This document shows, in pieces, positions 15,370 to 24,200 of a stretch of DNA of 64,000 nucleotides. The notes beneath the pieces are model-generated. The model was not told the DNA's origin, did no database searches, and saw only the letters and a program-made list of their open reading frames with translations. The stretch is taken from assembly GCA_964419055.1 (NCBI GenBank), contig CAYQNU010000002.1, positions 124,001-188,000 on the forward strand, read 5' to 3'. Both the position numbers and the translations under genes were made by a program. Each line of letters starts with the position of its first letter. Position 1 is the first letter of the stretch. The DNA is from CAYQNU01 sp964419055 (lineage in GTDB: Bacteria > Bacteroidota > Bacteroidia > Flavobacteriales_D > Parvicellaceae).

Positions 15370-17466
15370 ATGAAAAAGTTCATTACCTCCTTATATGCTT
15401 TACTTTTTTTATCCGGTTTGTTTGTTGCTCAAGACAAATCTATTCCTTTTGAAAAATCAGCTTTCAAAGAAAAAAAAGATGAACTAAAAGTTGCAATTGA
15501 AAACCTCGAAAAAGGAAATGAAATTTACCTTCTTTCTCAGCAAAATTGGTCTCAAGCTATTCCTTTCTATGAAGCAGCTTATAAATTTAATCCTAACAAT
15601 GCCGAATTAAACTATAAAATCGGAGATTGTTATTTACATTCCAATACAAAATCAAAAGCACTACCCTTCTTTTTGAGCTCGTATGATCTGAACCCAATGC
15701 TTCAAGTGGATATTTTCTATAAAATTGGTTACAGTTATCACAACACTTCCAAATATGACGATGCGATAAAATACTACGAACAACATTTAAAAAAATTAGG
15801 TTCAAAAGATGCAGCTGAAATTAAACAAATTAACAAACTCATCAGTGAATGTAAAAATGCTAAAGAACTGGTTAAAAATCCTATCAGAGTTTGGGTTGAT
15901 AATTTAGGTCCAAATGTAAATAGCCCTTTTCCAGATTATGGAGGGTTAATTTCAGCTGATGAATCAGTTATCATTTTTACATCAAGAAGACCTTCCGAAA
16001 CCAGTGAAGTAATGATCGATGGAATGTATAATGAAGATATTTTTATTTCAGAAAAAGATGATAAAGGTCAATGGCAAAAAGCACGTCCTATATCTACAAA
16101 AATAAACACGAAAGAACATGATGCAACAGCTGGTCTTTCTAGTGATGGATTAACACTGTTTGTTTATTTTCACGATGGAAAAAATGGAGGTAATTTATTT
16201 CAATCCAAAAAAGGCATAGAAGGCTGGGAAAAGCCAAAAGATTTGGGTAAAAATGTCAATACCAACAAATCGTGGGATACTGGGGCTAGTTTAAGTCCTG
16301 ATGGTAAAAAACTTTATTTTGAATCTGACAAAGAAGGAACAATGGGTATGCGTGATATTTGGGTGAGTGAATGGGATGAAAAGAAACTAGAATGGGGACC
16401 TTCAAAACCTGTTGGAGCTCCCATAAATACAGAATATGATGAAATTGGTGTATTCATGCACCCCGATGGAAAAACCATGTATTTTTCAAGTAATGGTCAC
16501 AAAGGAATGGGAGGTTTTGACATCTATTATTCTGAAATGAAAGAAGATGGAACTTGGGGAACACCTGTAAACATTGGTTATCCAGTAAGTACTCCAGATA
16601 ATGATGTATTCTTCAGCATTTCTGCTAGTGGAAAACATGGTTATTATGCCTCATTTACGGAAAGTGGTCAAGGTGAAAAGGATTTATATATGATTACCTT
16701 CTTAGGGAAACCTAAAGAACCCCTTTTATCGGGAGAAGATAATTTGTGTGCCAGTATTGCCAAACCATTAGAAGAAGAAATTGTACAAGCTAAAGTGGAT
16801 GTTAATCTAAAAAATCTATCCATATTAAAAGGTAAAGTACTCGATGCCGACACCAAACAACCAGTAAATTCTACTGTAGACTTAACCGATAACACGGCCA
16901 ACAAACAATTATCTCAAGCAACAACCGATTCTGAAAATGGGAAATTCTTAATTTCATTACCCTCAGGTAAAAATTATGGGATAGCGGTAAAAGCTGCAGG
17001 GTATCTTTTTCACTCTGAAAATTTTGATATCCCGGCTGATGCCAGCTATCAAGAATATGAAAAAGTAATCTACATGAAAAAAGTAAAAGTAGGTGAAAGC
17101 ATCGTTTTACGAAACATATTTTTTGATTTGGATAAATACTCATTAAAACCTGAATCAAAAACAGAGTTAGATCGTTTGCTCCAATTGTTAGAAGACAATC
17201 CAACTTTAGTGATTGAAATTTCTGGACACACCGATACTCAAGGTTCGGCTGAATACAACCAAAAATTATCAGACGATAGAGCTAAAGCAGTGGTGGATTA
17301 CTTGGTTGCTTATGGAATTGCCCGTGAACGTTTTGAACATAAAGGGTATGGAGAATCAAAACCTCAGGTAAGTGATGCCGAAATTTTAAAGATGAAATCC
17401 AAGGATCAAAAAGATGCCGCTCACGGTCAAAATCGAAGAACAGAGTTCAAAATATTAAAAATTTGA
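15370..17466 (+). CDS. OmpA-family TPR/PD40 protein, PorE/SprD-like
   Basis: A 698-residue envelope protein with the domain order signal peptide (about 1-21), TPR helices (about 30-165), PD40/WD40-like propeller repeats (about 185-440, with motifs such as LSPDGKKLYF and HPDGKTMYF), a carboxypeptidase-regulatory-like beta domain (about 483-575), and an OmpA C-terminal peptidoglycan-binding domain (about 580-698). The last has GHTDTQGSAEYNQKLSDDRA and ends NRRTEF. This is the architecture of the T9SS component PorE, and SprD in the flavobacterial sprB operon is also OmpA-like. It lies 36 bp after the TPR gene. It probably tethers secretion or adhesin machinery to peptidoglycan. Many paralogues share this layout, so identity as PorE itself is not certain. 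Confidence 0.82.
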   Translation: MKKFITSLYALLFLSGLFVAQDKSIPFEKSAFKEKKDELKVAIENLEKGNEIYLLSQQNWSQAIPFYEAAYKFNPNNAELNYKIGDCYLHSNTKSKALPFFLSSYDLNPMLQVDIFYKIGYSYHNTSKYDDAIKYYEQHLKKLGSKDAAEIKQINKLISECKNAKELVKNPIRVWVDNLGPNVNSPFPDYGGLISADESVIIFTSRRPSETSEVMIDGMYNEDIFISEKDDKGQWQKARPISTKINTKEHDATAGLSSDGLTLFVYFHDGKNGGNLFQSKKGIEGWEKPKDLGKNVNTNKSWDTGASLSPDGKKLYFESDKEGTMGMRDIWVSEWDEKKLEWGPSKPVGAPINTEYDEIGVFMHPDGKTMYFSSNGHKGMGGFDIYYSEMKEDGTWGTPVNIGYPVSTPDNDVFFSISASGKHGYYASFTESGQGEKDLYMITFLGKPKEPLLSGEDNLCASIAKPLEEEIVQAKVDVNLKNLSILKGKVLDADTKQPVNSTVDLTDNTANKQLSQATTDSENGKFLISLPSGKNYGIAVKAAGYLFHSENFDIPADASYQEYEKVIYMKKVKVGESIVLRNIFFDLDKYSLKPESKTELDRLLQLLEDNPTLVIEISGHTDTQGSAEYNQKLSDDRAKAVVDYLVAYGIARERFEHKGYGESKPQVSDAEILKMKSKDQKDAAHGQNRRTEFKILKI

Positions 17467-17548
17467 TTTCTCTTAAAAATTGTTAACAACTTCAAGGCAA
17501 CCATATAATTTACCATCGTCATAAACTAAACTAAATAATTTTTTCAGT

Positions 17549-18271
17549 ATGAAAAATAAGTACTTTTCCATTCATTCTTTTTTGTTTTTATGTTGTTTCT
17601 CCCCCTTTATAAGTGGGATTTCACAATCTTCAAAGGAAATAAAAATTGAAGCTCAAATTGTAAAATTTGCAAATAATGATTGTAAAGGATCACTCGAAAT
17701 TTTTACGATAGAAGGCATAACTCCTTTCAAATATAGTATTGATGGAGGTAAAACTTTTCATGACAATAAAATTTTTGAAAACTTATGCGAAGGAAAATAC
17801 TTTATTCAAGTTAAGGATGCTGCGGGATCATATGGCATAACTTTAGTGAATTTAACACCCAATCAAAATCCAGATATTTTCAATGAAGCAGAAAATGAAG
17901 CCATAAGACAAAGTACTATTAAAGATTTTCTCTTAGAAAGAGATCGTGTTATGGATAATTGGTTAGTAAGAAGAGAAATTGAATATAAGTTAAGTCGAAT
18001 TGGTCATCGTTTTTCCCCTATAATTACGAATAAAACTGAAAGCTCTAATTCAATATCCTACACTTTCAAAGTAATTAAAATGAATGCGTTTAGTAAGGAA
18101 ACTATGCTTACAGAATATGAAAGACAGTTAGTTGGTTTTAAAGGTTATTTAATTGAAATTATATATGATGATGAAGCAGGAACAACTACTGCTGTATTCA
18201 ATAAAGAGACACCGCTTGAAATACTAAATAATTTCTTCCTCTCAAACGGTTTTAGTGAAATAAATAATTAA
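17549..18271 (+). CDS. small secreted protein with one SprB-like repeat
   Basis: A 240-residue protein with a signal peptide (residues 1-26). One SprB-like module follows at about residues 35-105 (NDCKGSLEIFTIEGITPFKY, then SIDGGKTF, then LCEGKYFIQVKDAAGSYGITL). The C-terminal region of about 130 residues is not recognised; it is rich in charged residues and predicted mixed alpha/beta. No T9SS C-terminal signal is visible, so it may stay in the periplasm. It sits 82 bp after the OmpA gene and 22 bp before the giant adhesin gene. I infer a role as an assembly partner or chaperone that mimics one adhesin repeat; nothing confirms this. Confidence 0.75.
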   Translation: MKNKYFSIHSFLFLCCFSPFISGISQSSKEIKIEAQIVKFANNDCKGSLEIFTIEGITPFKYSIDGGKTFHDNKIFENLCEGKYFIQVKDAAGSYGITLVNLTPNQNPDIFNEAENEAIRQSTIKDFLLERDRVMDNWLVRREIEYKLSRIGHRFSPIITNKTESSNSISYTFKVIKMNAFSKETMLTEYERQLVGFKGYLIEIIYDDEAGTTTAVFNKETPLEILNNFFLSNGFSEINN

Positions 18272-18293
18272 ACTCCAAATAAAAATAGTTGAT

Positions 18294-21200
18294 ATGAAAT
18301 CACTTTTAACATTTTTGACTTGTACCCTTTTAATAATTGGAGTAAATTATAAAACTTCTGCTCAATGTACCAACGCCAGTGCTTTTGGTACAGCTGCAGC
18401 TCCAACTGGAACGGGTTCAGTTACCATAAGTACTTGTACTTTTCAATCAGAATATAATACAGTAACTGGGGTTACGGCTGGTAACACATATACATCCACT
18501 TACAGTTTAGGAGGATGTATAACCGTCAGATCAGGGACTCCTGGAGGTCCCGTTGTTGCTTCAGGACTTACACCTCTTTCCTGGACGGCTACTGTTACTG
18601 GAACTTATTATATACACTATAACACTAACTGTGGTTGTGGAACGGCCTCTTCTTGTGGAACAAGTGTTATTACTTGTACATCTTGTGGTGCACCTCCGCC
18701 ACCACCCTCAGGATCGCAATGTACAGTTCAAGCATCCATTTGTACTCCCGGTATTTCTGCTAACTTTCCTTTTGTAGCGGCTTCAACAGGACCACCAGTA
18801 GATTATGCTAATCCCGTTGGATGTTCTACAGGTTTATTTGGTAATACAAACGAGTTTGGATTTATACTATTATACATTACAACTTCAGGACCATTAAACT
18901 TGAATGTGGATGGTAATTCCACAACTGGATTTATGGATATTATTGTTTATGATGTACCTGCAGGTGTTCCGGCTTGTACTGCTGTTATGAACAGTGCTAA
19001 TGAAATTGGATGTAATTATGCACCTGCAAGTGTTGGATGTACACAATTTGGAGCGGCTTGTGCTTGTGCTTCATCACTCCCAGCACCTAATGTAGTTGCA
19101 GGTCAAACCATTATGATTATAGCTCATGATTATTCCAATACAATGACTACCTACAACTTACAATTGTGTGGTGGAGGAGCTCAAACTGGTCCTTTCAATG
19201 GTACAATAAATACTCCTCCTACTTTAACAACTACTGGTGGTAATTATACTATGACCGCTGTAACAGGAGGTGGAACTTGGTCTGCTACTTGCGGAGCTTG
19301 TATTAATGCTACCACTGGAGTTTTTAATCCAGCTTTAGCTGGCCCAGGAACCTATCAAGTTTGTTATACTGTTGGAACGGTTCCTTGTCAAGGAAATGAC
19401 TGTGAAATGGTAACTGTTACTGCTCCTTGTTCTTTAACTGCTTCTGCTACGGGAACAAATGTAACTTGTAATGGGGCTGCAAATGGAACAGCTACCGTAA
19501 GTACAAATGGTGCTAACGCTCCATACACTTATGCTTGGAGTAATGGTGGAACAACTGCTTCAATTACCAATTTAGCACCAGGAACTTATAACGTGACGGT
19601 GAATGGTGCTGGTGGATGTACCGCTACTGCTTCTTACACCGTTACTCAGCCGACTGCTGTAAACTTAACTACAACACCTACTAATGCCACTTGTGTGGGT
19701 AACAATGGTTCTATTGCAACTACCATTTCAGGAGGAACTGCTCCTTACAGTTATTCTTGGAATAGTACTCCTGTTCAAACTACTCAAAATGCTTCTAATT
19801 TAACTCCAGGAAACTATACATTAACGGTAACTACACCTGGTCCTTGTACTTATACATCAAATGTAACTGTTGCGTTAACAGGAGCCGTTACTTCAACTTT
19901 CACTTACAATGGTAACCAATGTTTAACCGGTAACAACGTTATTTTCACCAATACGGGTACTGCTGCTGCGACACACTCTTGGAATTTTGGAAATGGACAA
20001 ACAAGTTCTGCTGTAAGTCCGTCACATACGTATGCCGCTCCTGGAACCTATACCGTTACTCATACAGTAACCAGTGGAGCTTGTACAAGTACAACTACTC
20101 AAACCGTTACTATTTTCCCAATGCCAACTTCCACTATTACAGGTGTTAATCCTTTATGTAATGGACAAAGTAATGGTAGTGTGAACTTAACTCCTTCCGG
20201 TGGAAATGCTCCTTATTCTTTTGCTTGGAGTAATGGTGCTATTACAGAAGATTTAACTAACGTACCTGCTGGAACCTATAATGTTACTATAAACACTGTG
20301 AATGGTTGTCCTACAACAAATACATTTACTCTAACAAATCCTCCTGTTTTATCAGTTGCCATGACGGGAGTTCCTGCATCATGTGCTGGGGTTTGTAATG
20401 GAACGGCTACTGCAACCCCTGCTGGTGGAACGGCTCCTTATTCGTATTTATGGAGTAATGGTCAAACTACTCAAACTGCAACAGGATTGTGTGCAGGATC
20501 TTACAATGTTACAGTGACAGACGCCAACGGATGTACAGTTCCTGGAACATTTAACGTGGTAAATGCAACTACCTTCTCCGCTACAACTTCAACTGGAAAC
20601 GCAAGTTGTGGAACAGCTACTGGTAGTGCATCTGCAACACCCGTTGGTGGAACAGGCCCATTTACTTATTCTTGGACTCCTTTTGGTCAAACCACTCAAA
20701 CCATTAATTTAATTTCTGCTGGAACTTATAATGTCACCGTTACGGACAATAATGGATGTCAAGCAACAGCAGCTGCTAATGTCATCAATACCGCTGGTCC
20801 TACCGTATCCATTCCAACCACAACTAATGTTTCGTGTTTTGGAGGGAATAATGGAACAGCTACTGCATTGGCAGTTGGTGGAACAGCTCCAATTACCTAT
20901 GCTTGGACACCAACAGGTGGTTCAGGAGCTACTGGAACAGGGCTTTTAGCTAATACGGTTTATACCGTTACCATTACAGATGCTAACAACTGTCAAGCAA
21001 CAGCAACTACAACTTTAACTCAACCCACTCAAGTTACCGTAACAACATCTTCAACGCCTTCCAACTGTGGTCAAGCTGATGGTTCTGTTTCTGGAATTGG
21101 ATTAGGCGGAACCGGTGCAAATTCCTATTCATGGGTTAATGGTGGAGGAACGAATGTTGGAAATACTGCAACCGTATCTAATTTATTAGCTGGCACATAT

Positions 21201-24200
21201 ACTGTTACTGCAACAGATGCTAGTGGATGTAGTAATACGGCAACAGCTACCATTTCAAATAATAGCGCAGGATCTATTTCGGTTGTTTCAACCAATTCTA
21301 CTTGCAGCGGTGCATGTAATGGAAGTGCCACAGCTACAGTAACGGGAGGTACCTTACCCATTACATATTCTTGGAGTAATGGAGCTACAGGTGTTACTGC
21401 AACTGGACTTTGTCCAAATACATATACTATTACTGCCACTGATGGTGTAGGATGTATACTTTCCACAACCGCCACGATAACAGAACCAACCGCAGTAGCC
21501 GTAACTATATCAAACTCAACTGATGTAACTTGTTTTGGTCAAACAAACGGTTCTGCGCAAGCTAACCCAACTGGTGGAACTGCTCCCTATGGTATATCTT
21601 GGAATACTGCTCCTATTCAAACTACTGCTACTGCTACAAATTTAGCTCCTGGTGGATATGCCGTAACCATAACGGATGCAAACGGCTGTCAAGCCACAGC
21701 GAGTGTTACTATTAACGAACCTGCCCAACTTATTTTAGGCGGCAGCGATGTTGACGCTCATTGTAATTTACCAGATGGTTCTGCTACAGTTACCATTACT
21801 TCTGGTGGTATTGCACCATTTACCTATTCTTGGACAGCTAATCCCTCTACTACTGCCACTGCTTCTAATGTTGGACCAGGTGTAATCACTGCAACAGTAG
21901 TAGATGCTTCTGGATGTACTGCTACTCAAGCAATAACTGTTGGTAATATACCAGCTGGAACAGCTACCATTACAAATATTGTAAATCCTTTGTGTTTTAA
22001 TGATTGTAATGGAACAGCATCTGTTTCAATGAGTGGAACAGGTACGGCTCCTTACACCTATCTTTGGTCTAATGGAAACACGAATCAAAATGCTACTGGA
22101 TTTTGTAATGGTGCATTTAGTGTTACGGTAACCGATGTAAATGGATGCGTAAGCACAGCAAATGCTACAATGGTTCAGCCGATTTTATTGGATGTGCAAG
22201 TGGCTATAATTTCTCAACCTACTTGTTTTGGTGTATGTGATGGTGTGTTGCAAGCACAAATTGTTGGGGGAACATCACCTTATTCGGTGTTATGGGATGA
22301 CCCTCTTGGACAAGTAAGTATTAACGCTACTGGATTGTGTGGAGACGGTACCGTTTATAATGTTTTCATTACAGATGCAAATGGATGTACCATTTCTAAA
22401 GGTGGTTTATTAACGGAACCTACTCAAGTTACCATGTCTTCTACCACTGTAGATGCTAGTTGTGGTCAAGCAGATGGTCAAGGTTGTGTAACTCTTGCAG
22501 GAGGAACTGCTCCTTATAACGTGGTATGGCAATTTGATAATTCAACCAACTTATGTGCAAACAATATTCCTTCTAATACCTATGTGGTGGATGGATTTGA
22601 TGCGAATGGTTGTGCTGCACAAATTTCTGTAACCGTTTCTGATTTATCAGGACCTAGTGCTTCTATTACTTCTCAAACCAATGTTTCTTGTTTTGGAGGA
22701 AGTGATGGATCTGCCACTGCACTCATCACTGGAGGTTTAGCACCTTATTCTTACCAATGGGATGCTAATGCCGCAAGCCAAACCACCCCAACAGCTTCAA
22801 ATTTAGTACAAGGAACTTACACATTAACCATTACCGATGCTAATGGATGTACTGCTTCTACTTCAACGACCATTACTCAACCAAATGATTTTGTTGTTCA
22901 AGGTGTCGTAACTAACCCTACTTGTTTTGGATTTACGGATGGACAAATTGCTGTTACGTTGACAGGTGGAACTACTCCTTACACTTATTCTTGGAACGAC
23001 CCATCTACTCAAACTACTGCAATCGCTGCAGGTCTAGGTGATGGAACTTATACTATTGTTATTACTGATGCAAATGGCTGTTCAACTTTTGAACAATACA
23101 ATGTAATACAACCTTTACAATTAGCGGCTTTTACTGCAAATACTCCTTTGTCTTGTAATGCAGTTTGTAATGGTACAGCAACGGCTACATTCAACAACAA
23201 TAATGGTACAGTAACTTATCTTTGGAACGATGCAAATGCCCAAACCACTGCTACAGCCAGTGGATTGTGTGCTGGTAATTATTTGGTTACTATTACTGAT
23301 AACGCTGGTTGTAGCGCATCAGCTACTACCACGATTACTGAACCAACTTTATTGAATGGTACAATTGACCTTATTGGAAACGTTACTTGTAATAATGCTT
23401 GTGATGGATTTGCCAATGCCGCTGTTTCTGGAGGTACTGCTCCTTATACGTTCTTGTGGTCAAATGGTGCTACTACACCTACAATTACAAATGTTTGTGA
23501 CGGCAACTATTCTGTCGATATTACGGATGCCAATGGTTGTCAAATTAACCTTACAGTTACCATTACACAACCAACTGCTCTAACCACCAACTTGATAACT
23601 ACAAATGTGAGTTGCTATGGTGGTCAAAATGGTCAAGCTACATTGGCTGTTGCCGGTGGAACTGCACCTTACACGTATTTATGGAATGATTTAAACTTCC
23701 AATCAACCCCTTCTGCAACATCTTTGTTTGCTGGAAATTATACGGCTACTATAACTGATGCTAATGGTTGTATTTTAACTCAAAACGCTGCTATCACTCA
23801 CCCTAATCAAATGGTTGCCAATGTGAATGTGGTAAACTCAAATTGCGGTCAAAACAACGGTTCTGTTTGTGTGAACATTGCAGGTGGTATTTTACCCTAT
23901 ACCTTTACATGGAATGATCCTAACCAACAAACATCAGCTTGTGCTGTAAATATCTTAGCAGGTACTTATACCGTTACTGTAATTGATGCCAACAATTGTG
24001 TTTATGACTCCATTATAAACGTAAATGATATTGTTGGACCTACAGTTACTTTCAACAGCTTAGTTGATCCTTCTTGTAACGGTTTGTCGGATGCAAGTAT
24101 TGATATGACTGCAGGTGGAGGAACCTTACCCTACGCAACATACGAATGGACGGATGCTTCAGGAACAGTTGTTGGACTTCCAAATACTGATCAATTATCA